NCBI GenBank assembly: GCA_035263705.1
Contig: DATFRA010000320.1
Location: 1-25,065, forward strand
Direction of reading: 5' to 3'
Source of the DNA: DASZHJ01 sp035263705
GTDB taxonomy: Bacteria > Pseudomonadota > Alphaproteobacteria > ATCC43930 > CGMCC-115725
DNA length: 25,065 bases
Shown: positions 1-6,460 of the stretch, piece after piece
How positions within the stretch are numbered: the first letter of the stretch is position 1
Layout: each line of letters opens with the position of its first letter
The notes under the pieces: model-generated
The model's database searches: none
Seen by the model: only the letters and a program-made list of their open reading frames with translations
What the model was told of the DNA's origin: nothing
Program-made: the position numbers and the translations under genes

Positions 1-17
1 GGGCGCTCGAGCCTTGC

Positions 18-47
18 TTGACGCCCTCGCCCCGGCCGGGGTAGGAC
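18..47 (+). promoter_or_regulatory. possible sigma-70 promoter of tRNA-His
   Basis: A -35-like TTGACG lies at 18-23 and a weak -10-like TAGGAC at 42-47, with an 18-base spacer. Transcription would start about 54, a few bases before the mature tRNA 5' end. The -10 matches the consensus at only three of six positions, so this rests mainly on the good -35 and the position. Confidence 0.35.
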
Positions 48-60
48 CTCGCGGCCCGGT

Positions 61-138
61 GGCGAGCGTAGCTCAGTTGGTTAGAGCGCCAGATTGTGAT
101 TCTGGATGTCGCCGGTTCGAGTCCGGTCGCTCGCCCCA
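61..138 (+). tRNA. tRNA-His (anticodon GTG)
   Basis: The sequence folds as a cloverleaf. The seven-base acceptor strand at 62-68 pairs with 128-134, and the D-arm, anticodon arm and T-arm (GGTTCGAGTCC) are all present. The anticodon GTG at 96-98 sits between CCAGA and TCTGG. As in other bacterial tRNA-His genes, an extra G at position -1 (61) faces the discriminator C (135), the feature recognised by histidyl-tRNA synthetase. The CCA end is encoded at 136-138. It is a single tRNA; no second tRNA follows. Confidence 0.97.
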
Positions 139-167
139 TCACCCCTCCGTGTGTTTGACCGACAGAT

Positions 168-197
168 CGGCGCAACAACCAGCCGCCGCGCCGTTTT
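168..197 (+). terminator. possible terminator after tRNA-His
   Basis: CGGCGC (168-173) and GCGCCG (188-193) form a six-base-pair stem with a 14-base loop, followed at once by TTTT (194-197). It sits 30 bases after the tRNA, where transcription would be expected to stop. The short stem and U run make it modest evidence. Confidence 0.4.
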
Positions 198-447
198 GAC
201 GCGAATCCGCTCAGGCTGGTAGATATCGGCGCGAAGCCGGTGCTACCGGGGGCACGGGAAGGAAAACCCGGCGTTGTCCACGCCCGACGGCACTCGCGAG
301 CCGCGCGACCGCCGCGTCGAGATCGCGTTCTAGGTTGGCCGCCGGGACTCTCTCGAGAGCTTTGGTCACCGCTCGCGGCAAGGTTCTTGGCGCGACTGCG
401 CCTATCCGTCATAACAGCTGCTCTTCCCTCCTCAGCCTGAGAATGCC
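198..447. other. intergenic gap before the aminotransferase
   Basis: I see no convincing gene here. Short open frames exist on both strands, including one of about 60 codons on the minus strand at roughly 218-408, but none has a good start, ribosome site or recognisable motif. The promoter of the following aminotransferase should lie here; I could not pick out a clear -35/-10 pair. Confidence 0.5.
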
Positions 448-1650
448 ATGCTCGCCCTTGCCAACCGTATGTCGCTCCTCGGCACCGAGACCGCCTTCGA
501 GGTCCTGGCGCGCGCCAAGGCGCTCGAGGCCGAGGGCCGCTCGATCATCAACCTCGGCATCGGCCAGCCGGATTTCCCGACGCCCCAGCACATCGTCGAG
601 GCCGGACGCAAGGCGCTCGCTGACGGCCACCACGGCTACACGCCCGCGAACGGCATCCTGCCGCTCCGCGAGGCGGTCGTGGCGGATCTCCATCGCCGCT
701 ACAAGGTCGAGGTCTCGCCGGCCCAAGTCCTGGTCGTCCCCGGCGGCAAGGTCACCATGTTCTTCGCGATCCTGATGTTCGGCGAGCCCGGCGCGGAGAT
801 CCTCTATCCCAATCCCGGTTTCCCCATTTACGAGAGCGTGATCCGCTTCTCTGGCGCCACGCCCGTGCCGATCGAGCTTCACGAGAACAAGGGCTTCTCC
901 TTCAGCGCCGAGGAGGTGCTGGCGAAACTCACGCCGCGCTCGCGGCTCTTGATCGTGAACAGCCCCGCCAATCCCACCGGCGGCGTGGTGCCGCGCGTGG
1001 AGTTCGACAAGCTGGTCAGGGGCCTGGAGAAGTTCCCCCGGGTCGCGGTGATGAGCGACGAGATCTACAGCGAGATGGTCTACGACGGCGCCGAGCACGT
1101 GAGCCTGCTGACCTATCCGGAGCTGCGCGACCGTCTGATTCTGCTCGATGGCTGGAGCAAGACCTATGCGATGACCGGCTGGCGCATGGGCTTCGGGATC
1201 TGGCCGAAGGAGGTCTTCACGCACGCCGAGCGGCTCGCCATCAACTGCCACTCCTGCGTCAACGCGGCGGCCCAGTATGCCGGCATCGCGGCGCTCAGGG
1301 GACCGCAAGAGCCCGCTCGGCAAATGGTCAAGGCCTTCGCGGAGCGGCGGCAATACATCGTGAAGGCGCTCGGAGAACTTCCCGGTTTCCGCTGCGTCAA
1401 TCCCGGCGGTGCCTTCTATGCGTTCCCAAACGTCAGCGGCACTGGCCTCGACGCCCGCTCGCTACAGAATGTGCTCCTGGAAGAGGCCGGCGTCGCCACG
1501 CTCTCCGGCACCAGCTTTGGCCGCTTCGGCGAGGGATACCTGCGGTTTTCCTATGCCGCGAGCCTGCCTGCGCTCAAGGAGGCGATCGAGCGCATCAACG
1601 GCTGCCTTTCCAAGCGCCAGATGCCCGGACGCTCGACAGCGGCGTACTGA
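448..1650 (+). CDS. PLP-dependent aminotransferase, class I/II (aspartate/aromatic type)
   Basis: A 400-residue fold-type I aminotransferase, expected in the cytoplasm, moving an amino group between an amino acid and a 2-oxo acid. Visible landmarks are the N-terminal TETAFEVLARAKAL, the substrate-loop GQPDFPTP, the NPTG motif at 175-178, SDEIY around 210, the PLP-binding lysine K238 in WSKTYAMTGWR, and the carboxylate-binding arginine R366 in YLRFSYA. Length is normal for the family and all key residues are present. Exact substrate (aspartate, aromatic or branched amino acids) cannot be read from sequence. Start 448 is the first ATG in frame; a second ATG at 469 is possible, and neither has a strong ribosome site. 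It stands alone, upstream of glnB but separated by about 220 bases holding the glnB promoter. Confidence 0.9.
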   Translation: MLALANRMSLLGTETAFEVLARAKALEAEGRSIINLGIGQPDFPTPQHIVEAGRKALADGHHGYTPANGILPLREAVVADLHRRYKVEVSPAQVLVVPGGKVTMFFAILMFGEPGAEILYPNPGFPIYESVIRFSGATPVPIELHENKGFSFSAEEVLAKLTPRSRLLIVNSPANPTGGVVPRVEFDKLVRGLEKFPRVAVMSDEIYSEMVYDGAEHVSLLTYPELRDRLILLDGWSKTYAMTGWRMGFGIWPKEVFTHAERLAINCHSCVNAAAQYAGIAALRGPQEPARQMVKAFAERRQYIVKALGELPGFRCVNPGGAFYAFPNVSGTGLDARSLQNVLLEEAGVATLSGTSFGRFGEGYLRFSYAASLPALKEAIERINGCLSKRQMPGRSTAAY

Positions 1651-1785
1651 GGCCTTGGTCCGGCGCTTGGAAGTCGCGGTGCTCGTGCACAATGTTTGAG
1701 CTGTAATCTGCATTCTTTTTGGGCAGGGCCCCTCCAATCGGATCGACAGCCCGCCTCCCCGGCGCGATGCCCGGATCGCCTTTCC

Positions 1786-1802
1786 TGGCACGGCTTGTGC
1801 TT
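1786..1802 (+). promoter_or_regulatory. sigma-54 (RpoN) -24/-12 promoter of glnB-glnA
   Basis: TGGCACGGCTTGTGCTT fits the RpoN consensus TGGCACG-N4-TTGC with one mismatch. The GG of the -24 element (1787-1788) and the GC of the -12 element (1799-1800) have the exact ten-base gap. The start site would be about 1812, leaving a leader of about 59 bases before the glnB ATG. RpoN promoters need an activator, here presumably NtrC. I see no clear NtrC palindrome upstream, only a GTGCAC at 1685-1690. The genes behind it make this call strong. Confidence 0.85.
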
Positions 1803-1825
1803 AATGCCCGAGTAAGGATTTCCGC

Positions 1826-1846
1826 GCGCCGGGAGCCATCCGGCGC
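1826..1846 (+). other. hairpin in the glnB leader
   Basis: GCGCCGG (1826-1832) and CCGGCGC (1840-1846) form a perfect seven-base-pair stem with a seven-base loop inside the predicted leader, 24 bases before the glnB start codon. There is no U run, so it is not a terminator. It could stabilise the mRNA 5' end or affect translation. Confidence 0.45.
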
Positions 1847-1870
1847 TCAATTCCTGTGGCAGGGGAAGCG

Positions 1871-2209
1871 ATGAAAAAGATCGAAGCCATCATCAAGCCC
1901 TTCAAGCTCGACGAGGTGAAAGAGGCGCTCCACGAGGTCGGGATCCAGGGGATCACGGTGACGGAAGCCAAGGGCTTCGGCCGCCAGAAAGGCCACACCG
2001 AGCTCTATCGTGGCGCCGAGTATGTGGTCGACTTCCTCCCCAAGGTTAAGATCGAGGTGGTGATGGAGGACAGCATGGTCGACCGCGCGGTGGAGGCGAT
2101 CCAGAAGGCCGCGCATACCGGCCGTATCGGCGACGGCAAGATCTTTGTCACAACCATCGACGAGGCGATCCGGATCCGGACCGGGGAGCGCGGCGCGGAC
2201 GCGATCTAG
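1871..2209 (+). CDS. glnB: nitrogen regulatory protein P-II
   Basis: P-II signal protein of 112 residues, exactly the family length. It is a cytoplasmic trimer that senses 2-oxoglutarate, ATP/ADP and, through uridylylation by GlnD, glutamine, and passes this to GlnE and NtrB. The N-terminus MKKIEAIIKPFKL is typical. The uridylylated tyrosine Y51 is in RGAEYVVDF on the T-loop, and the C-terminal GDGKIF and RTGE motifs for nucleotide and B/C-loop contacts are present. The ATG at 1871, preceded by AGGGGA, was chosen over an upstream in-frame start at 1856 because it gives the conserved N-terminus. It is first in an operon with glnA. The pairing supports GlnB over GlnK, which usually sits beside amtB. 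Confidence 0.95.
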   Translation: MKKIEAIIKPFKLDEVKEALHEVGIQGITVTEAKGFGRQKGHTELYRGAEYVVDFLPKVKIEVVMEDSMVDRAVEAIQKAAHTGRIGDGKIFVTTIDEAIRIRTGERGADAI

Positions 2210-2226
2210 CGGGACTCTATTCAGGG

Positions 2227-2251
2227 GCGGCCGAGGCGGTCGGGCGGCCGC
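2227..2251 (+). other. hairpin between glnB and glnA
   Basis: GCGGCCG (2227-2233) and CGGCCGC (2245-2251) form a perfect seven-base-pair stem with an 11-base loop in the 95-base gap between the two genes. No U run follows, so full termination is unlikely. It may set the ratio of the two messages by pausing, processing or 3'-end protection. Confidence 0.4.
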
Positions 2252-2304
2252 TCCTCGTCCGCCGGTTCACTCACACGGCCACCCACAACAACGGGAAACG
2301 AGCG

Positions 2305-3714
2305 ATGTCCGATACGAAAAAAGTCATGGATATGATCAAGGAGCACGACGTCAAGTACGTCGACTTCCGCTTCACCGATCCGCGCGGCAAGTGGCAGCAC
2401 TTGGCGCATCACATCAGGACGATCAGCGAGGATTTTCTCGCCGGCGGCGTAATGTTCGACGGCTCCTCGATCGCGGGCTGGAAGGCGATCAACGAATCCG
2501 ACATGGTGCTGATGCCGGATTGCGCGACCGCGGTGCTGGATCCCTTCGCCGCGCAAACCTCGCTCATCATCTTCTGCGACGTGTTCGAGCCGGGCACCGG
2601 CCAGCCCTACGCGCGCGACCCCCGCTCCATCTCCAAGAAGGCCGAGAAGTATCTCGCCTCGACCGGCATCGGCGACCGGGCATTCTTCGGGCCCGAGGCG
2701 GAATTCTTCGTGTTCGACGACGTCCGCTACAAGGCGACCATGAGCGGCGCGATGTACGAGATCGACGCCGAGGAGGCACCCTGGGTCACTGACAAGAAAT
2801 TCCCCGACGGCAACACCGGCCACCGCCCGCCGATCAAGGGCGGCTACTTCCCGGTGCCGCCGGTCGATGGAGCCTCGGATTTGCGTGCGGAGATGCTCTC
2901 GACCATGGCCGAGATGGGGCTCAAGGTCGAGAAACACCACCACGAGGTGGCGCCCTCGCAGCACGAGCTCGGCTTCGAGTTCGACACGCTCGTGCGCACC
3001 GCCGACTTCATGCAGATCTACAAGTACTGCGTCGCGAACGTCGCGCACCAGTACGGCAAGACCGCGACCTTCATGCCGAAGCCCATCAAGGGCGACAACG
3101 GCTCGGGCATGCACGTGCACCAGTCGGTCTGGAAGGGCGAGAAGCCGCTGTTCGCGGGCTCGGGCTATGCCGATCTCTCGGACAGCGCGCTCTATTACAT
3201 CGGCGGCGTCATCAAGCACGCGAAGGCGATCAACGCCCTCACCAACCCGACCACCAACAGCTACAAGCGCCTCATCCCCGGCTTCGAGGCGCCGGTGCTG
3301 CTCGCCTACTCCTCGCGGAACCGCTCGGCCTCCTGCCGCATCCCCTATACGGCGAGCCCCAAAGGCAAGCGCGTGGAGGTGCGCTTCCCCGACGGCGCGG
3401 CCAACCCCTATCTCGGATTTGCCGCCATGCTGATGGCTGGGCTCGACGGCATCCAGAACCGCATCCACCCCGGCGACCCCATAGACAAGAACCTCTACGA
3501 CCTGCCGCCGGAGGAGCTCAAGGACGTGCCGACCGTCTGCGGATCCTTGCGCGAGGCGGTGGAGAACCTGCGCGCCGACCACGCCTTCCTGATGAAAGGC
3601 GACGTCTTCACCAAAGACCAGATCGAGGCCTACATCGAGCTCAAGTGGGAGGAAATCTACGCCTTCGAGCACACGCCGCACCCGATCGAGTTCCAGATGT
3701 ACTACTCCGTTTAA
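2305..3714 (+). CDS. glnA: glutamine synthetase, type I
   Basis: Makes glutamine from glutamate, ammonia and ATP, the entry point of ammonia assimilation, as a cytoplasmic dodecamer. The 469-residue length matches GSI. Visible are the N-terminal beta-grasp region with MFDGSSIAGW, the metal and glutamate-binding residues in FFGPEAEFF, the ATP-site KPIKGDNGSGMHVHQS, and NRSASCRIP near the active site. The adenylylation site Y398 lies in NLYDLPPEE, so activity is probably switched off by GlnE, which P-II controls. Start at 2305 follows GGGAA. It is second in the operon after glnB and probably shares its RpoN promoter. A terminator follows. The gene is intact. Confidence 0.97.
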   Translation: MSDTKKVMDMIKEHDVKYVDFRFTDPRGKWQHLAHHIRTISEDFLAGGVMFDGSSIAGWKAINESDMVLMPDCATAVLDPFAAQTSLIIFCDVFEPGTGQPYARDPRSISKKAEKYLASTGIGDRAFFGPEAEFFVFDDVRYKATMSGAMYEIDAEEAPWVTDKKFPDGNTGHRPPIKGGYFPVPPVDGASDLRAEMLSTMAEMGLKVEKHHHEVAPSQHELGFEFDTLVRTADFMQIYKYCVANVAHQYGKTATFMPKPIKGDNGSGMHVHQSVWKGEKPLFAGSGYADLSDSALYYIGGVIKHAKAINALTNPTTNSYKRLIPGFEAPVLLAYSSRNRSASCRIPYTASPKGKRVEVRFPDGAANPYLGFAAMLMAGLDGIQNRIHPGDPIDKNLYDLPPEELKDVPTVCGSLREAVENLRADHAFLMKGDVFTKDQIEAYIELKWEEIYAFEHTPHPIEFQMYYSV

Positions 3715-3728
3715 CGGAATTTAATCTT

Positions 3729-3745
3729 GCTATCAAAGGGATAGC
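3729..3745 (+). other. small stem just after glnA
   Basis: GCTATC (3729-3734) and GATAGC (3740-3745) pair around a five-base loop, extendable by CTT/AAG with a bulge. It lies between the glnA stop codon and the main terminator and may protect the mRNA 3' end. Confidence 0.4.
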
Positions 3746-3777
3746 AGCAAGCCTGTTAGACTGAACTCCGCTGAAGT

Positions 3778-3820
3778 CGCCCTCGGGAACCGTTGGATTT
3801 CCGAGGGCGTCTTGGTTTTT
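3778..3820 (+). terminator. intrinsic terminator of glnB-glnA
   Basis: CGCCCTCGGGAA (3778-3789) pairs with TTTCCGAGGGCG (3798-3809): nine Watson-Crick pairs plus a G-T and two A-T pairs, with an eight-base loop. TCTTGGTTTTT follows. It is 63 bases past the glnA stop and is the best terminator in the window. Confidence 0.85.
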
Positions 3821-3907
3821 GTCTAACGCGCCGCCACCGCTGTTCGGGGCCGCGCGGTGAGCTGACGGAACAGTGTCACCTCTTCGCGATGCTCAAGCCT
3901 TACCCCG

Positions 3908-4054
3908 CTGATCCGACATGTCGCCGAGATCCCTGTTGCCGACCTGTGGCGCAAATTACCGAGCTACAAGCGAATTGCTGAGATCCGGCTGTGGTGCACC
4001 CGCTGTCGCGAGCGAGGACGGGTTGAACTCGACGCGACCAAGGCGCGCTGGGGA
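3908..4054 (+). pseudogene. possible fragment of a small zinc-ribbon-like protein
   Basis: Frame +, from an upstream in-frame stop (3863-3865), reads a plausible protein segment: IPVADLWRKLPSYKRI followed by LWCTRCRERGRVELD. The CxxC pair and following basic/beta-like stretch resemble one half of a zinc ribbon. The frame stays open to 4294 and holds another cysteine pair (CVAPWC, 4079-4096), but the later part overlaps the FkbM gene and looks random. There is no start codon with a ribosome site before the recognisable part (the first ATG in frame is 4055). I take it as a decayed or truncated gene; a small real gene with a missed start is the alternative. Confidence 0.35.
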
Positions 4055-4112
4055 ATGATCGCATCAACTCAACGGGTTTGCGTGGCACCCTGGTGCCAAC
4101 TAAATATTGCAC

Positions 4113-4931
4113 ATGAGCAAGACTGTTGCTTCCTCTCTTTCCGGGTTGGTGCGACTAGGTTCCGCCTGGATGAAACCCTACCGCCGAACGATCACGCGCG
4201 CACTGACCTCCGAAAAGCTGGCTCAAATCATGACGGTGGAGGCCGCGGGCGTTCCCGTTCGCTTTTTCATCCCAACGGCACGGTCGTTTCATGATCCCTG
4301 GCACATCAACAGCGACGAGCCGGAGACTATCCGATGGCTCGATCGCATGGCCGCCGATGAGGTGCTGTGGGACATAGGCGCCAATGTCGGCGTCTATGCG
4401 CTTTATGCCGCCATAGTGAAGCGCATCCGGGTTCTCGCGTTCGAGCCGAGCGCATCGACCTATGCCGTCCTGGTGCGCAATGTGGAAATCAATAACCTGA
4501 GCGGCAAAATCGATGCGTACTGCTTAGCCTTCGACGAGCATAACCATCTCGAATATTTGAACATGGCCCGCAGCGGGGCTGGACATTCGATGCACGCGTT
4601 CGGGCAAACTCAAAGCGTCCAGGGTGAAATTTCCGTCGCGTTCCGCCAAGCAGTGCCCGGATTTTCTATTGATTCTTTTCGCGACATCTTCTCACCACCG
4701 CCACCCGATCATATCAAACTCGACGTCGATAGCATCGAGCTAAAGATTCTCAGGGGCGCAGCTAACACTCTCACGCAATCTGTAAAAACGGTACTGGTCG
4801 AAATCGACGGCAAGGATAAGGTGACGAGCCGCAAGGACATAACCACATTCCTGCGATCGCGCGGCTTTGCGGAAGATACGGCCTTTACGGCGCAAGGTGC
4901 CCGGCGCAATGTCTTGTTCCGACGGTCGTAG
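4113..4931 (+). CDS. FkbM family SAM-dependent methyltransferase
   Basis: Predicted class I methyltransferase of 272 residues. The SAM-binding glycine loop is at 87-93 (DIGANVG) after LW, followed by the acidic strand in LAFEPS near residue 111 and NVEINNL. A late acidic strand (IKLDVDS, 201-207) is typical of FkbM, where a KxDVEG-like motif occurs. FkbM proteins O-methylate sugars or polyketide-type products, but the family is broad and the substrate cannot be predicted. The chosen start is ATG 4113; ATG 4107 is two codons upstream, and neither has a clear ribosome site. The codons look less GC-rich than those of glnA or parE. With the broken genes on both sides this suggests horizontal transfer. 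No glycosyltransferases or sugar genes are nearby. Confidence 0.8.
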   Translation: MSKTVASSLSGLVRLGSAWMKPYRRTITRALTSEKLAQIMTVEAAGVPVRFFIPTARSFHDPWHINSDEPETIRWLDRMAADEVLWDIGANVGVYALYAAIVKRIRVLAFEPSASTYAVLVRNVEINNLSGKIDAYCLAFDEHNHLEYLNMARSGAGHSMHAFGQTQSVQGEISVAFRQAVPGFSIDSFRDIFSPPPPDHIKLDVDSIELKILRGAANTLTQSVKTVLVEIDGKDKVTSRKDITTFLRSRGFAEDTAFTAQGARRNVLFRRS

Positions 4932-5263
4932 GGATAGTTCGCCGTCCGTCCGCCTGATGGCTTTTCCCGCTTGCGATCTTCCAGCGCACAGCCGGTAAGC
5001 AGGTGGTCATCGAGCGCGAACCCGTCGAACGGGAAGCAGGTCAGGCGTTCGGCCCATCCCCTATCAAGTGCCTTCCGGACCCGAGCAAGAACTTGAGTCC
5101 GTTATCGAAGGATCAGCGGACCGACCACGATTGGAGCTACTCTTCTCCTTTCGACCCGGAGCGGGCTTCAGGGGGTCAGCCCTCGGTGGCGAGCCTTGGT
5201 ATCTAGGAGATCCGGGCAGCGATGGCGTCGCTTGGCGTCACTCGTAATTTGGAGGAGGCAGGC
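4932..5263. other. long gap between the two methyltransferase genes
   Basis: About 330 bases without a gene I can support. A 67-codon frame at 5003-5206 and another frame across the same stretch show no family motifs. The only clear signal is the ribosome site GGAGGAGG (5251-5258) of the next gene. It may be decayed coding sequence, given the fragments on either side of this island. Confidence 0.45.
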
Positions 5264-6094
5264 ATGGCTCGTAGTCACAGAGTGAAAAGGGTTGGCCGGC
5301 TTATCGCGGCCATATTCAGGCAACCTCGATTATCAGTTCACTGCCTGTCGCAAATCTCTGAGATCATCAGGGGCATCCGTCACTCAAAACTCTATCGAGA
5401 GCCCTCGAGACCGGAAGGCGTCGGTGCGCCGAAAACGCTGCTGGAAGACATCTTCGATAGACACAGCACTGGGCACGGCATCTGGAAATGGCGGCATTAT
5501 TTTCCGATCTACCACGCGCACTTTCAGAAATTTATCGGACGCGACGTGCGCGTGCTCGAGATCGGCGTCTTTAGCGGCGGCAGCCTTGAAATGTGGCGGT
5601 CATATTTTGGGGACCGCTGTCATATTTATGGTGTGGACATCGCCGAGGACTGCAGGGCCTACGCGAACGACCACACCACTATCTTCATCGGCGACCAGGA
5701 GGACCGGGCATTTTGGCGTAGGTTCAAGAGCGAAGTGCCGCAGATCGACATCTTGATCGATGACGGCGGCCACACTTTCGATCAGCAGATCGTAACGCTT
5801 GAGGAGATGCTGCCGCACATCCGACCAGGCGGCATCTACGTGTGCGAGGACGTCCACCGCAACAACAACCGCTTCAATTCCTACTGCCACGGGCTCCTGA
5901 AGAGCCTCAATGACACTACGCCAATGGACCCATCAGGGCAGAAGGGCGTGATGAGGCCCAATCCCCTGCAGGCTTGGCTCGCGGGCGTGCACTTTTATCC
6001 GTACGTGATCGTGATCGAAAAGGCCGATCGACCGATAGAAAAGCTCATGTTTGATCGGCGCGGAACGCTGTGGAGGCCGATCGAAACGCCGTGA
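5264..6094 (+). CDS. class I SAM-dependent methyltransferase, TylF/MycE-like
   Basis: Predicted 276-residue methyltransferase. The SAM loop is VLEIGVFSGG at 97-106, followed by WRSYFG and the acidic strand IYGVDI. The metal/catalytic motif DDGGH is at 166-170, matching the DDGSH motif of magnesium-dependent sugar O-methyltransferases such as MycE and TylF. Late segments PGGIYVCEDVH and YVIVIEKA also fit. Likely role: O-methylation of a sugar on a glycan or secondary product. ATG 5264 was preferred over the in-frame ATG at 5222 because GGAGGAGG lies just before it. The N-terminal 50 residues are basic and poorly conserved-looking. It shares the island with the FkbM gene, in the same direction but 330 bases away, so co-transcription is uncertain. 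Confidence 0.78.
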   Translation: MARSHRVKRVGRLIAAIFRQPRLSVHCLSQISEIIRGIRHSKLYREPSRPEGVGAPKTLLEDIFDRHSTGHGIWKWRHYFPIYHAHFQKFIGRDVRVLEIGVFSGGSLEMWRSYFGDRCHIYGVDIAEDCRAYANDHTTIFIGDQEDRAFWRRFKSEVPQIDILIDDGGHTFDQQIVTLEEMLPHIRPGGIYVCEDVHRNNNRFNSYCHGLLKSLNDTTPMDPSGQKGVMRPNPLQAWLAGVHFYPYVIVIEKADRPIEKLMFDRRGTLWRPIETP

Positions 6095-6098
6095 GAGA

Positions 6099-6260
6099 TT
6101 TCATCGCGTGATGTCCGCCTCATGGGACACCGCGCAGCGGCCGAGTGACGTTCTGGCGATGACCTGGGCTCAGTACACCGGCAACACAATCCGGCTGCGT
6201 CAGCAAAAGACGCGCACGCTCGTTGAGGTGCCGTGCCATCCGTCGCTTAAGGTGCATCTC
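6099..6260 (+). pseudogene. tyrosine recombinase (phage-type integrase) remnant
   Basis: One frame carries the start of an integrase catalytic domain: TAQRPSDVLAMTW with the first catalytic arginine (6138-6140), then IRLRQQKTRTLVEVPCHPSL with the beta-hairpin lysine. The upstream DNA-binding part is absent; the 3' end of the methyltransferase gene occupies that place. The HxxR box and the tyrosine nucleophile are also missing; the frame ends at 6350 in unrelated sequence. It cannot be an active recombinase. It is evidence that an integrating element once stood here and was cut down by deletions. Confidence 0.7.
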
Positions 6261-6307
6261 GATGGCCTTGGGCGCAGCGGCATGATGATCGCGTTGCTCC
6301 CTAGACT

Positions 6308-6348
6308 GGCGCCTCCGCCGACGTTCTCGGCGCGGGCGCCTTCTTTTT
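6308..6348 (+). terminator. strong intrinsic terminator closing the island
   Basis: GGCGCCTCCGCCGA (6308-6321) pairs with TCGGCGCGGGCGCC (6327-6340) over 14 positions with one mismatch and one G-T pair, with a five-base loop, followed by TTCTTTTT. It would stop rightward transcription from the methyltransferase region before the CHAT gene. Confidence 0.8.
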
Positions 6349-6460
6349 GAGGCATGCCAGTCGCAGAAACTGTGACATCCGTCATTTCCGGAACGCCTAT
6401 CGTTCGCGGTACAATTCACCGTCACAGGTCAGGGTTTCGCCGGGGGATAGGGCAGCATTC

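Noticed and set aside
14..199. A 61-codon plus-strand frame over the tRNA, reading VAQLVRAPDCDSG
   Set aside because: This is the well-known false reading of a tRNA gene as protein; the opposite strand gives the equally spurious GLEPATS reading.
218..408. A minus-strand frame of about 60 codons with a protein-like look upstream of the aminotransferase gene
   Set aside because: No ATG or ribosome site, no recognisable motif, and it probably overlaps the aminotransferase promoter.
1679..1725. Possible NtrC binding site upstream of the glnB promoter
   Set aside because: Only GTGCAC and loose half-site matches; no TGCAC-N-GTGCA palindrome of the right spacing.
2221..3681. A 486-codon open frame antisense to glnA
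   Set aside because: Caused by high GC3 of glnA; low-complexity Arg/His/Asp-rich product and no motif. The same applies to long antisense frames over the aminotransferase (409-1353), CHAT (6422-9178) and parE (13658-15412) genes.
5003..5206. A 67-codon frame between the two methyltransferase genes
   Set aside because: No ribosome site, no motif, and codon use does not stand out from the other frames of this gap.
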